NCBI GenBank assembly: GCA_017848965.1
Contig: JAFIHA010000025.1
Location: 62,001 to 126,000 of the forward strand
DNA length: 64,000 nt
Source of the DNA: Dechloromonas aromatica (nom. nud.)
GTDB taxonomy: Bacteria > Pseudomonadota > Gammaproteobacteria > Burkholderiales > Rhodocyclaceae
Direction of reading: 5' to 3'
Positions 19,311 through 28,399 of the stretch are shown piece after piece (positions within the stretch are counted from its first letter, which is position 1; the number at the start of each line of letters is the position of its first letter). The notes below the pieces were generated by a model. The model had not been told where the DNA came from. It ran no database searches and worked only from the letters and a program-made list of their open reading frames with translations. Both the position numbers and the translations under genes were made by a program.

Positions 19311-19583
19311 ATGATGAAAAAACTGCTTATGGGATTGCTGGCTGGCTTGTTCACCGCAAGCCTCTGTTTCGCGCAAGCCGCGGACTGCGAATCGAAGGCC
19401 GTCAGCAAGGACGGCAAGCCCCTGGCCGGCGCCGCCAAGGCCTCGTTCATGAAAAAATGCCAGGCAGAAAACAAGGGCAGCGCCAAAGCCGCCTGCGAAG
19501 CCAAGGCCATGGACAAGAACGGCAAGGCCCTGGCCGGCGCTGCCAAGGCTTCATTCATGAAGAAGTGCGAAGCCGGGCAGTAA
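19311..19583 (+). CDS. Secreted PsiF-repeat-like protein
   Basis: The 90-aa product has a signal peptide (KKLLMGLLAGLFTASLCFAQA) and two near-identical ~33-residue repeats, each Cys-x2-Lys-Ala...(D/K)-GK-x-LAGAAKASFMKKC. This matches PsiF-type repeats, seen in small periplasmic proteins of unknown role (E. coli psiF is phosphate-starvation inducible). The repeat cysteines could form one disulfide per unit. Either of two consecutive ATGs may be used; the second fits the GAGAGG site better. Confidence 0.8.
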   Translation: MMKKLLMGLLAGLFTASLCFAQAADCESKAVSKDGKPLAGAAKASFMKKCQAENKGSAKAACEAKAMDKNGKALAGAAKASFMKKCEAGQ

Positions 19584-19607
19584 GCAGGACAGCCAAGCAA
19601 TTCAACG

Positions 19608-19643
19608 AGAGGCTACCCACTGCCGTGGGTAGCCTCTTCTTTT
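19608..19643 (+). terminator. Rho-independent terminator after PsiF-like gene
   Basis: A 12-bp perfect stem (AGAGGCTACCCA / TGGGTAGCCTCT) with a 6-base loop is followed by TCTTTTAT. It ends the PsiF-like transcript and stands at the left edge of the accessory island. Confidence 0.9.
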
Positions 19644-19752
19644 ATAGCCAGAGGATGTCCTGCGCTTTGAGCAGAGACTGTTTGTCGGCCATAGCGGTCG
19701 TTGATGGCGGTCGTATTCAATGGCCGCATATAGTTAAGCTCAGCCCACTGAG

Positions 19753-20709
19753 TTATGGCGCAAATCCATCAACTCCTGGCAACATTTCGGAAAAGCCTGA
19801 AACTTCGCTGGATATCATCGCTGCTGTAATGGCCAATAGAAAGTTGGCATCGCCTCGGCTATACCACTGCTGCTCTCCGGCTTGATCAACATGGTGCGCG
19901 AGGTGTGCATAGTGGCGTGCTGCCTCACCGATCAATAATTCCCGTTCGTGCTTGGTCATGGTTTTTCGAGGGCCCTTACAGAACTTGTCGAGCGCCCCCT
20001 CAATGCTTTCCTTCTGTCCCAGCACGCTTCGGATGCTCTCCAGCGCCTGTCGGCATCGGGCTACAACGCTATCATAGCGACCGGCGATCAAGTCGCGGTG
20101 AGCTTGCCGGACAAGTTCCACGGCAGCGCGCAGCCTATGACCCAGTTCGGCTTTTGGCAGTTCGACCCCGATTATCAGGAGATCGGCGTAACCAAGGTCC
20201 CGCAAGACTCGGCTCCAATTGCTGAGCGTAACTTCATGCCGGAGTTCTTCACGAGCCCACTGTCCATCTTTGGAACCACGCGCCTCACCGGAGATAGTCA
20301 CCCGAAAATACAGATCGCCGCCATTTCTCACGCTCTCTAGCCCAAAAAGCTGCTGCTCGCTCAAATCCAACAGAAATAGCATGGGCTGCCGCTGAGGACA
20401 GGCCTTTGTCTGCAAGGACAAAGGCGTTTCGGGCATAGCGTAACCGAGTAAATTGAATTCAGTAGGATTGGCACCAACGGCAATCTCCGCACGCAAACCG
20501 CTCAAAACAATCGTCTCGTCATGCGGCCCCCAGTTGGGCAAATTGAAGTTGACGCAAAAACGAAGTTGGTAGCAACCGATCCCTCGCAGACCAGTAACAC
20601 CTTGGACCTGTGTGTCGGCAATAATGCGGCTGTTGTATGTGAGACTCAAAGCGTTGTCCTCCTGCGCCGAGAGTATGGCATAGCCCACAATGAAGGCGGC
20701 ATCCAACAC
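19753..20709 (-). CDS. Accessory-island protein with HEPN-like C-terminus
   Basis: A 318-aa protein. The first ~170 residues are beta-rich with no recognised fold. The last ~125 are helical: a first helix pair LVRQAHRDLIAGRYDSVVARCRQALESI resembles HEPN helices 1-2, EAARHYAHLAHH contains an R-x6-H motif with His after Arg, as in catalytic HEPN RNases, and GDANFLLAITAAMISS resembles the HEPN final helix. HEPN proteins are common RNase effectors in toxin and anti-phage systems. It is 203 bases downstream of, and codirectional with, the STAND gene. Base composition is lower in GC than its flanks. The HEPN call is motif inference. Confidence 0.65.
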   Translation of the reverse strand: MLDAAFIVGYAILSAQEDNALSLTYNSRIIADTQVQGVTGLRGIGCYQLRFCVNFNLPNWGPHDETIVLSGLRAEIAVGANPTEFNLLGYAMPETPLSLQTKACPQRQPMLFLLDLSEQQLFGLESVRNGGDLYFRVTISGEARGSKDGQWAREELRHEVTLSNWSRVLRDLGYADLLIIGVELPKAELGHRLRAAVELVRQAHRDLIAGRYDSVVARCRQALESIRSVLGQKESIEGALDKFCKGPRKTMTKHERELLIGEAARHYAHLAHHVDQAGEQQWYSRGDANFLLAITAAMISSEVSGFSEMLPGVDGFAP

Positions 20710-20912
20710 AGCGTAGAAGGAATGTTAGACAAGCGGACGTTCAGAAACGCCTAAGTATAAGTGGGCGCCGAAAGGCACTTCTCCTGCAACGACAAGGTAG
20801 CCTCCTGCAGTTAGAACTCCTGAAGTGAGGCTGCACCGGTTTTCGTACCAGTCTTAACTGGAAATTTCCGGCTGCTTGAGGAGCGTACGAATGGAACATT
20901 TTCTTCCGTTAA

Positions 20913-23900
20913 TCAGTGTCCAGTAACAAAGACTTCGTCCGGTGCTTCTTGCCCAAGGAGTGTTTTCTTTCGAGTTCTGTTCTGTTCGTCGATTGCCGCC
21001 TTTCGGACTTTACTGACGAGTGGCGCATAGTGTGCCCACTTAGTATCCAGTATCGGCATCGTGTTCACCCGCGCATCCATACAGGTCTTTGAAATGATCA
21101 GACAACACCAGAATTCCTCCGGGGAGTCTGCGATACACATATCATTAACCCATTTCTTAGCCCACTGAGCTGCCTCATGGGCCATCTTTGCTTTCTTCGC
21201 TGCATCGCCGGTAATCCCATTGTCGCCAAAATGATCCTCGATGACATGAACAAAATGCCCGGACTGCATAGAAAACCCAGCGACAGAGATCGCGTAAGCT
21301 TGATCGAGCGTCGATCCGCTATCCGCTCGCTCCTCGACGAAAGCCCTGATGAAAGGTGCGGCGCCAAACCGCTCTGCCGCGACGACCTCACGCGCTAGAA
21401 TTTCGTCATTGCCAGAGCTAAGAAGACGTACACGCCAATAATCACTCATCGTCTTGGAAGGTGCGCTTGACCAGATCGCTTCATGTTCCAGCGTCAGGTC
21501 ATCATCAAGGGCACAGGTAACAAAACCTTGAGTATCCAAGGTCTTCTTAAAAAGAGCCACAGCCCTCTCCGGCATATCTTTCGACACAAGATTGGCAACT
21601 ACAAAAGAAAGATTTCTTAACCACGTACGTTCAGTGCAGTTTGCCCTTTCTAGGATCTCGAGCATCTGAGGCAAGACCATAGGGTCGGTGCGGACGAGAA
21701 GATTTAAATCGTTGATTGTCACACGCTCAATTAACAAGCGTGCATCCGAGCCCTCCACCCCCTTAAAGAAGGTGTCAGCGATCGCACGAAGACAATCCCG
21801 CCTCTCGTAAAAGTCAGAATCGCTTTCCAACATGTCCTTAAACGTTTTTTGGCGCGGGAAACGCCCATCATCGCGATCCGTTTTATCGACAGAAAGGAAC
21901 GGATAGGAAACCTGGGCAATTGTCGAAAGGGTGAAGTCCGCACCGGGAAGTGCAAGACTTTGGGTTGCTACAATTGCGCCTTGTAGGCGTCGCAGAAAAT
22001 GCTCAACCATTGGCTTAGCCATCACCTTGCCCACGAGTTCCACTGCAACGAACCAAGTTTCTGGATTTGTTCGCCTCAGCATCTCATCAATAGCGAGTTC
22101 TCCCTTAGCGCATGCTTTGGCTAGCAGAATGGAACCAAACCAATTCTCGCAACTTTGTGTAGTCGCGGACCAGCCACTTTGGACATGGGCATTTCTAATC
22201 TCCACCAGATCAGCATGGATTGCCAGCCAAAAGGTAAGTCCACGGAGTTTTGACGACGTCGCATTGACGCAGCGCAGTATCAGCTGCTCCAGTTCCGATG
22301 TTATCGGTGTGTCGCCGTAACGTGCGGCAACTAAAGTGCCGTAAGCGGCTTCTTCATCGTTAGCATCCAAAGCGGCTTGCAGTGCATCGAGGATGCACTC
22401 AGTTCGTTGAGGCTTTAGGCTGGACACAACCTCAAAAAGGTAGTCCGACCCGAACGCAGGATCGGTTAAGCAGGCAAGCTGTTCCTCAGGCCTCAGATGG
22501 GGGGCCACGTAGCTAAACAGGAACATCCGCAAGATATTCTGTTCGCGCTCGGCAAGCGTTTCCAGCATATTTGTCGCCGTGACTCGCTTAACGAGTTGAA
22601 GCGCCATGTCGCGAGTCATCAAAGGCGCATATTTCGTGCCATTGAGGATCAATTGACGTAGCGGAAGCATGGAACGGGTAAGGAGGCCGGACAATATCTC
22701 CCCGGCCTTCTCAATGGCTGTTTCTGGCTCAAAACGACATGCTTTCGGGAGGAATTCCTCCAAGTCGTAGTCTTCTCTAGTTCGCCCCATGCATTTCAGG
22801 ACGCTGTCCGTATGAATAGCTCGGAAATCACTTACTCCTGTATCAATATCGATTGGCCTGATCGCATTTGGATCTGCAACGACTGATTGGCGCCATTCAG
22901 TAGGCGATGGTTTCCAATGAAACCAGTCATCACGGATTGTTTTAGCGAGTCTGCTGGCTTCTGATGCAACTGCTTCATCTCCAGTTGCGTATAGCATACG
23001 CACGACCGTCCAGTGACCAGCCTTCGACGTCTCCGAAGAACGGAGCGGCTCAATCGCCTTCAGGAACGCCTTCTTTGCTGGCTCACGATCCACCCTGTTA
23101 AAGGTCGTTAACTGCTGAAATGCCTTTCGTGCAGTCCAACCATGTCGGTCGAGTGCAAATCCAAGTCCTAGAGCCACAAAGCTGCTCGCAAACCCTGCTA
23201 ATGGGCGGCCCGCAAGTAGTTGTAGCGCTAGGGTAAACAGGGCGTCTGTCTCGCCAGTGACTTCGGTCATTTGCGCAAGTAGGCCTTCTTCGAAGGGCGA
23301 TAGGGTTGATAGGATTTCCTGGATTTCCTTCTGTGCGTTCTGCAAACCCTTCGCGTCTTCGTCTTCATTGCCCTTTGGATAGCGGCTTGCCTGATTTACA
23401 GCATCCTTGTTGTAGCAATGCAACCACTGATGGATGGCGGTCTCGGCTACTGGCCAGCCGTCTTCAGTAGCTGCGATTTCAAACCCAGCATGAATGAACC
23501 AATCTTGATTTAGTCGTACCCCCCGTTCGAGCGTAAAAATTCCCAGCACCTTGAAAAACTCTGCTGGCTGGCCTTTTATGATCTCGACGAACTCTTCGAA
23601 GCGTTGCTCATTGACGTTCTGAAGGTTGGCAAATGACTCTAGGAGAACAGAAAAGATTTTTGGATGGAAACGGATCGAATCAAGCGAGCAGACCATCAGG
23701 GCTGCAAACATGACATCAACGGTCCGGTCCATCGCATTAATCGGATCCATTAGGTGTGTCATCCGCTCAGCAAGATCGAGATTCGATCTCTGCATCTGCC
23801 ACAGTTGATCAATCAGTGCGTAGCCAAGGGCAAGCGTTAGGCCCTCATCACGAAGTTCATAGGCGCCTCCAGGTCCTGGAAGCGTTCGGAAGAAACGCGT

Positions 23901-25421
23901 TTCAATGACAGCAGTCGATTCTGCTTCAAAGTTTTTCGGTGGTTCATTTGACGATCTTCGCACTCGCTCCAACACTTCTTTCGCATGGACGCTGAGGCGT
24001 TCGGTTAGCTTATTCAGTGTCTCTTCTTCAAAGCATTCTCGCTGCGAAGCCCGAAGATGTTCCATGAGAAGCCTATCGGTCGTCAGCCCTTTCCAGGCAA
24101 TGTAGTCCTGGTGAGGCAGCGTAGCGACCGCGACCCCAAGTAGCCTGGGATTGCGAAGAGTTCGAAGCGTGGCATCATCGAGCCAATGAAGGTTGATGCC
24201 ATAATGTTTTAACAGTTGATCACGCTCGCACGAAGACCATTCGGGTACTTCGATCAGCTTTGGCTTGAAGGTTAGGCCTGGAGCAACGGTCTTTTGCCAG
24301 TAAAGCGGGCGTACTGTCACTACTAGGCCGCCTCCGATGTCCCGCAACCGACTCTGCAAACCGTTGAGGATTCGATCCCATTGAGGGCGCTGCCGCTGGT
24401 TGATGCCATCGACAACGACAATCACAGGAGAGAGTGGTGACTGATTCTTCCAAGCCGTAAGCCGATGACGCCATCTCAGTCTGATTGCTTCATCGGGCAC
24501 ATCACCGGTCTGTTCAATCAGAAGGTCAACAAGCCATTCATCGAGGTTCTTGGGGGCAACTCCATCGAACCGCTCTGCGCTCGCGAAAAGAGCGAGGCCT
24601 TCATGGTCACAGCAAATCTGTGCAGCAAGCCATGATTTTCCTTGCCCCTCTCCCCCAGAAAGAACGGTACTTTGACCTTCGCGCAGAGTTGCCTTCACTT
24701 GATTTCGCAAGGTTATGCGCAAAGGTGGCAAATCCGCTTCAGCGCGGACAGCTAACGCCTGTCCCAATCTTTCTCTAGCAGCGTTTTCAGATCCGAAGGT
24801 GAGCGCTCGCCACTTCTTGTTCACTTCTATCGAACGTGCTGTTGCCAAGGCCGAAACACTTAGGCTCGACTTGATTCTTTGCAACAAGCTTTCGAAATCG
24901 GGATGCTTCGAAATATCTTCAAACGTTTGAGCGAGTCCTTTTCTATCGGGTTTTGGGTCGCAATGCATAGTCAGGAAATCTATCGCAGGATCGCCCGCGG
25001 CCACGGTAACGACTGCCAATAGAGGCAAGGGTGCTGCGGTCCAATCGAGAATCAAAGTAGAGACTGCGTTTTGATTGCCGTCTTCTCGCACGGCGGATGT
25101 TAGCTGGGCGGGTATCTCTGTCGTTGCTCCAAGAACCCAAAGCCGATCTGGAGCATCCTTGTTACGAGCAAAATCGGCAATCTTGGTCAAGACATCATTT
25201 CGATGAATATCCCCGGAATATCGTTTCGCTTCGAAACTAACAGCATCGTTTGGTAACGCACTATCACCATCAATTCCTCCCTGCAAACCATTTGCAGCCA
25301 GCCGAAAAGGAATGCCGGTAAGTACCGTAAGAGCGATACGAACAAATCCCTCGAAACCCTCAGCGCCGGTGGCCTTAAGCGTCAATAAAATGTTCTTAAG
25401 TTCGGTTAACTGTTCACTCAT
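20913..25421 (-). CDS. PD-(D/E)XK nuclease-STAND NTPase fusion (Avs-like)
   Basis: A giant ~1502-aa protein. Residues ~1-130 look like a restriction-endonuclease fold: GFEGFVRIALTVLTG, then GGIDGDS (~48-54) and VSFEAKRY (E-x-K at ~64-66), as in Mrr/PD-(D/E)XK nucleases. An NTPase follows with Walker A SGGEGQGKS (~255-263) and Walker B VIVVVDG (~333-339), then RWRHRLTAW-type helical and winged-helix regions. The remaining ~1000 residues are helical, without clear repeats. This layout (nuclease, STAND NTPase, long sensor) is that of antiviral Avs proteins, which cut DNA after sensing a phage protein. An alternative ATG lies at 25439. GC is lower than in the flanks. Confidence 0.8.
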   Translation of the reverse strand: MSEQLTELKNILLTLKATGAEGFEGFVRIALTVLTGIPFRLAANGLQGGIDGDSALPNDAVSFEAKRYSGDIHRNDVLTKIADFARNKDAPDRLWVLGATTEIPAQLTSAVREDGNQNAVSTLILDWTAAPLPLLAVVTVAAGDPAIDFLTMHCDPKPDRKGLAQTFEDISKHPDFESLLQRIKSSLSVSALATARSIEVNKKWRALTFGSENAARERLGQALAVRAEADLPPLRITLRNQVKATLREGQSTVLSGGEGQGKSWLAAQICCDHEGLALFASAERFDGVAPKNLDEWLVDLLIEQTGDVPDEAIRLRWRHRLTAWKNQSPLSPVIVVVDGINQRQRPQWDRILNGLQSRLRDIGGGLVVTVRPLYWQKTVAPGLTFKPKLIEVPEWSSCERDQLLKHYGINLHWLDDATLRTLRNPRLLGVAVATLPHQDYIAWKGLTTDRLLMEHLRASQRECFEEETLNKLTERLSVHAKEVLERVRRSSNEPPKNFEAESTAVIETRFFRTLPGPGGAYELRDEGLTLALGYALIDQLWQMQRSNLDLAERMTHLMDPINAMDRTVDVMFAALMVCSLDSIRFHPKIFSVLLESFANLQNVNEQRFEEFVEIIKGQPAEFFKVLGIFTLERGVRLNQDWFIHAGFEIAATEDGWPVAETAIHQWLHCYNKDAVNQASRYPKGNEDEDAKGLQNAQKEIQEILSTLSPFEEGLLAQMTEVTGETDALFTLALQLLAGRPLAGFASSFVALGLGFALDRHGWTARKAFQQLTTFNRVDREPAKKAFLKAIEPLRSSETSKAGHWTVVRMLYATGDEAVASEASRLAKTIRDDWFHWKPSPTEWRQSVVADPNAIRPIDIDTGVSDFRAIHTDSVLKCMGRTREDYDLEEFLPKACRFEPETAIEKAGEILSGLLTRSMLPLRQLILNGTKYAPLMTRDMALQLVKRVTATNMLETLAEREQNILRMFLFSYVAPHLRPEEQLACLTDPAFGSDYLFEVVSSLKPQRTECILDALQAALDANDEEAAYGTLVAARYGDTPITSELEQLILRCVNATSSKLRGLTFWLAIHADLVEIRNAHVQSGWSATTQSCENWFGSILLAKACAKGELAIDEMLRRTNPETWFVAVELVGKVMAKPMVEHFLRRLQGAIVATQSLALPGADFTLSTIAQVSYPFLSVDKTDRDDGRFPRQKTFKDMLESDSDFYERRDCLRAIADTFFKGVEGSDARLLIERVTINDLNLLVRTDPMVLPQMLEILERANCTERTWLRNLSFVVANLVSKDMPERAVALFKKTLDTQGFVTCALDDDLTLEHEAIWSSAPSKTMSDYWRVRLLSSGNDEILAREVVAAERFGAAPFIRAFVEERADSGSTLDQAYAISVAGFSMQSGHFVHVIEDHFGDNGITGDAAKKAKMAHEAAQWAKKWVNDMCIADSPEEFWCCLIISKTCMDARVNTMPILDTKWAHYAPLVSKVRKAAIDEQNRTRKKTLLGQEAPDEVFVTGH

Positions 25422-25439
25422 GATCTCGTCCGGTGGCAT

Positions 25440-25654
25440 TACCTATATTCAATGTCGGGTAGTGATTCGGGGGGGGCTTTTTAGAAGGACGCAGGACTTG
25501 ACGAAGCGGGAAGAGCGGATTATCGGCTTTTTAAAGCAAGCGTAGGCTGGCTGGAAGTCGGCCTTTGCCGTCATTAGGACAAATCTAACTCATCGGCAGC
25601 AATTTGGCCGGTTGCTGACGGTGGCAGCGCCGGGGGGGGGCGGACCACAAACAG
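25440..25654. other. Intergenic gap within the island, G-runs
   Basis: No gene is seen. The stretch holds two unusual guanine homopolymer runs (about 25470-25476 and 25632-25639) that could be slippage-prone or form quadruplex, and lies where the STAND gene promoter would be expected. Confidence 0.4.
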
Positions 25655-26959
25655 TCACCCGGGATTCTGCACGGCAGATTCCGTTTCTTGATTGAACAGC
25701 CCACTGAATGCATCGCTCCACTGGCTACTATCCCGCCTTGGAAACACATAGGCGGAACCACTGCTGGTGACAACGTTTGAACTCAGTCTCCTCATGGTTC
25801 CTCTACTGAGAAAACCGATGCCCACGATATGATCGCGGTCAGTGCAATTTGACAGGAATTTGCTGGCCCACCGGCTTAATCCCGTCGGCGCATTGCCAGA
25901 AATGTTGTCGTGCTCGGCAAGAGATACCATGCCCTCCGGCGACATCCCCCCAAATTCCAACAGAATTAATCCCGGCCGATTAGCGGTCAATTGCTTGGTA
26001 GCAGCCCTTTTGGCAGTTTTCTGAATGGCGTCGAACAGGGAATCATCCTCGTTGCTTTGAATGACGCAGATTACGGCACCACCACTCTTTAGTCCTGTAA
26101 CCATAGCTTGGCGATTTGTGGTCCCCGTGATCGACTCAATCAATTCTCGCGCGCGCGGTCCAGCATTGTTCCAGTCAATACCAGTAAGCAGTTGTGCATC
26201 AAAATTATGGATTGAAATGGCTGCCTGAGGGCAAATCTGGTTTTGACCTGACGAGATGGCCTTTGCCACATGTTTGCTCAGTTTTGCACGCTCAGCAAAA
26301 CTGATGGGCAACTTGCCGGGCAACGTGATCACAATCGAAAGACCTCCATGCTGCCCACGCGTAGCGTCTAAGAGATCGCGTTGCATTAGGTTCCAAAATT
26401 CAAGTGCTTGACGGGTGGAAATCCGCCGGCCTTTTTCTTCCGAGACAGCCTTGCACTCAACTTCCAAGCCCTTGGGGCCAATATCTTCAACTAGCAAATC
26501 GTACGTATCCCCGCCGTCTTCCCGATCGGGCCATGCAAGCCGATGGTCAAGCTTGGCGAAATGCAAGCCTACGGTGAACTCAAACTGAAGCGCACGCATG
26601 TCTTCAGGGTTTCTAAAAGCACCTTGGATACGCCCGATGGCTCGGGTACGGTTCTCGGAGTCCATACTATCCAGCGTACTCAGGCAATGGGATACGAATG
26701 CCAACGCTGGATAGACAGAAGAAAGGTCCAGTCGGTTAACCGGCAGGGTTCCATACTGGCACTCCAGGTTGCTGCACTGATTTAGTTGGTAGGCAATGTC
26801 GTTTTCTTGGAGCAGGTGATGACGGAGAAATTTGTTTCCCCGGATTTCCTCTTCGAGCTTCTTGACGCGTTGGCGCCAGTTGCTGTCCCCGATGATGTGC
26901 CGGAATCGACGGAATAGCTGGTCAATTTCATAGTCGTGAATCGACGTTTTGAACGGCAT
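25655..26959 (-). CDS. Accessory-island protein with PD-(D/E)XK nuclease-like motifs
   Basis: A 434-aa protein. Around residues 128-185 it has a helix with Glu (RALQFEFTVGLHFAKL), then DTYDLLVED and LEVECKAVSEEKGR, an E-...-D-...-E-x-K order that fits the PD-(D/E)XK nuclease core. The N-terminus is charged and helical; the C-terminal ~200 residues are unassigned. It is the upstream gene of the island, codirectional with the STAND gene and 216 bases from its alternative ATG (234 from the ATG used). No good ribosome site precedes the ATG. It may be a second effector or a DNA-processing partner; function is inferred from motifs only. Confidence 0.7.
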   Translation of the reverse strand: MPFKTSIHDYEIDQLFRRFRHIIGDSNWRQRVKKLEEEIRGNKFLRHHLLQENDIAYQLNQCSNLECQYGTLPVNRLDLSSVYPALAFVSHCLSTLDSMDSENRTRAIGRIQGAFRNPEDMRALQFEFTVGLHFAKLDHRLAWPDREDGGDTYDLLVEDIGPKGLEVECKAVSEEKGRRISTRQALEFWNLMQRDLLDATRGQHGGLSIVITLPGKLPISFAERAKLSKHVAKAISSGQNQICPQAAISIHNFDAQLLTGIDWNNAGPRARELIESITGTTNRQAMVTGLKSGGAVICVIQSNEDDSLFDAIQKTAKRAATKQLTANRPGLILLEFGGMSPEGMVSLAEHDNISGNAPTGLSRWASKFLSNCTDRDHIVGIGFLSRGTMRRLSSNVVTSSGSAYVFPRRDSSQWSDAFSGLFNQETESAVQNPG

Positions 26960-27223
26960 TTAGATTTGCATCTCGCGATATATTGGCGCCGTAATTCTAC
27001 GACTACCCGAGGGCTACCAACGGTCACCTATGCGGTGTTGCGGAGTTTTCGTAACTAACGCCCGGTTACGGAAGCAAAGTCGACTGTGTTGAGCCGCGGA
27101 TCCAAGGGCTGCAATGGCCGACAAGCCACCGTTCGTGGTTCTCTACAAGAAAACGAAGGCCTGAGGTATCCAGGCGCCAAATGGCAAGGGCGATATTGCC
27201 GCCCCTGTTCCCTGAACAGACTT
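26960..27223. other. Right edge of accessory island, no gene seen
   Basis: About 260 bases between the first island gene and the M15 peptidase hold no convincing gene or tRNA. Composition changes from AT-richer to GC-rich across it. ATGGCCGACAA at 27114-27124 is the inverse complement of TTGTCGGCCAT at 19682-19692 on the other side of the island. Confidence 0.35.
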
Positions 27224-27832
27224 TCAGGCGTAAACCGCCTGGCCGGCAGCCACCCTTTTCCGCAGTTCGGCCAGCATGTCGCGTTCGCGCAGGTCGGCGG
27301 CCCAGGCGGGGCGTAGCTGGAAGTGCGGCTGGTCGACGATGGTTTTCCAGCTGCCGCCCCATTCCAGGCCGAGGTCCATGCCGAGCGCGCCGACCGCCTT
27401 GTACTTGGGGGAATCGCCCAGGTAGCGGCTGCCTTCGAAGACGCCGATGTCGAAGGCGATGCCGAAGTTGTGGTTGGAGTAGCCGGCGCGGGCGTTGGTG
27501 ACTTTCGGGCCGGGTGCGGTGCGCCCCTTGGCGTAGAGGGCGTCCTGTTCGGCGTAGCTGCGCAGGCCGCTGAGCACCTTGATGCTGATGCCGTGCAGGG
27601 CGGCTTTCTGGACCAGGGCGCGGGCCATCGGCTGGACTTCGGGGAGCAGCGTCAGGATGTTCTTCTCGCTGCGCGGGTCGACCGGTGAGACGGCGATACT
27701 GACCGCCGGGACCGCCGTTTTCGGCTTGACGATGCGAGCGTGGATGGCGCCCCAGGTTTCCGGGCCGGCCTTGCCGTCGACACCGACGCCGAGTTCCTGC
27801 TGGACTTCCCGGATCATTTCTTCGATCTTCAT
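27224..27832 (-). CDS. M15-family peptidoglycan peptidase (endolysin-like)
   Basis: A 202-aa protein with a short N-terminal peptidoglycan-binding-like segment (VQQELGVGVDGKAGPETWGAI) and a C-terminal M15 metallopeptidase domain. Zinc-site motifs are SNHNFGIAFDIG (H and D ligands, near residue 120) and DQPHFQL (final His, near 168). Such enzymes cleave L-Ala-D-Glu or D-Ala-containing bonds in peptidoglycan; the layout is also typical of phage endolysins and cwlK. There is no signal peptide, so export would need a holin or lysis. It stands just right of the island but has host-like high GC. Confidence 0.85.
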   Translation of the reverse strand: MKIEEMIREVQQELGVGVDGKAGPETWGAIHARIVKPKTAVPAVSIAVSPVDPRSEKNILTLLPEVQPMARALVQKAALHGISIKVLSGLRSYAEQDALYAKGRTAPGPKVTNARAGYSNHNFGIAFDIGVFEGSRYLGDSPKYKAVGALGMDLGLEWGGSWKTIVDQPHFQLRPAWAADLRERDMLAELRKRVAAGQAVYA

Positions 27833-28033
27833 TTTTCGCTCCTCCAGGGTTCAAATGGGGTTTCCCCCGTTGTTCTTCAGAAACGATATAGCCGGATGTC
27901 ATGATGCCATCTTGCTACCGGAAATTCCCGCCTTTTTTGCCGCCAGCGGATGGCTGCGGCCGCCGGAAGCGGGCTGCTATCATTGCGCCTTGTCGCGGGC
28001 CCGGCCCGCTTCCTTACCTGCAGAGCCCCGGAC

Positions 28034-28399
28034 ATGAACCTAGCCTCCCCGAACCAGCCGACCCTGTTCGGCATCAAGAATTGCGACACGATGAAGAAGG
28101 CCATGCACTGGCTGAGCGAGAACGGCATCGCCTACGAGTTCGTCGATTACAAGAAGGCCGGCGTCGCCGCCGCCAAGCTGCCGGACTGGGCGGCGCGCGC
28201 CGGCTGGCAGAAACTGCTCAACACGCGCGGCCTGATGTGGAAGAAGCTGTCCGAGGCGGAGCGCAGCGATGTCGACGAAGCGAAGGCGTTGCAGTTGATG
28301 GCGCAGTATCCGGCGCTGATCAAGCGGCCGGTGCTCGATCTGGGCGGCGAACTGCTGGTCGGCTTCAGCCCGGAAAGCTATGCGGAGAAGCTGAAATGA
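28034..28399 (+). CDS. ArsC/Spx-family protein (YffB-like)
   Basis: A 121-aa thioredoxin-fold protein with the single conserved Cys in GIKNCDTMKKA and the C-terminal block ALIKRPVLDLGGELLVGF, both typical of YffB-type ArsC-like proteins. The family binds glutathione but has no settled reaction; it is not a proven arsenate reductase. The stop overlaps the next start as ATGA, coupling it to the Hsp33 gene. No clear ribosome site precedes the ATG. Confidence 0.85.
   Translation: MNLASPNQPTLFGIKNCDTMKKAMHWLSENGIAYEFVDYKKAGVAAAKLPDWAARAGWQKLLNTRGLMWKKLSEAERSDVDEAKALQLMAQYPALIKRPVLDLGGELLVGFSPESYAEKLK

Noticed and set aside
19905..20340. Plus-strand frames inside the HEPN-like gene
   Set aside because: They overlap a longer minus-strand frame with coherent fold features and lack ribosome sites.
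25440..25654. Guanine homopolymer runs as phase-variation tract
   Set aside because: They are outside any reading frame, so slippage would not switch a protein on or off; promoter effect is possible but unsupported.
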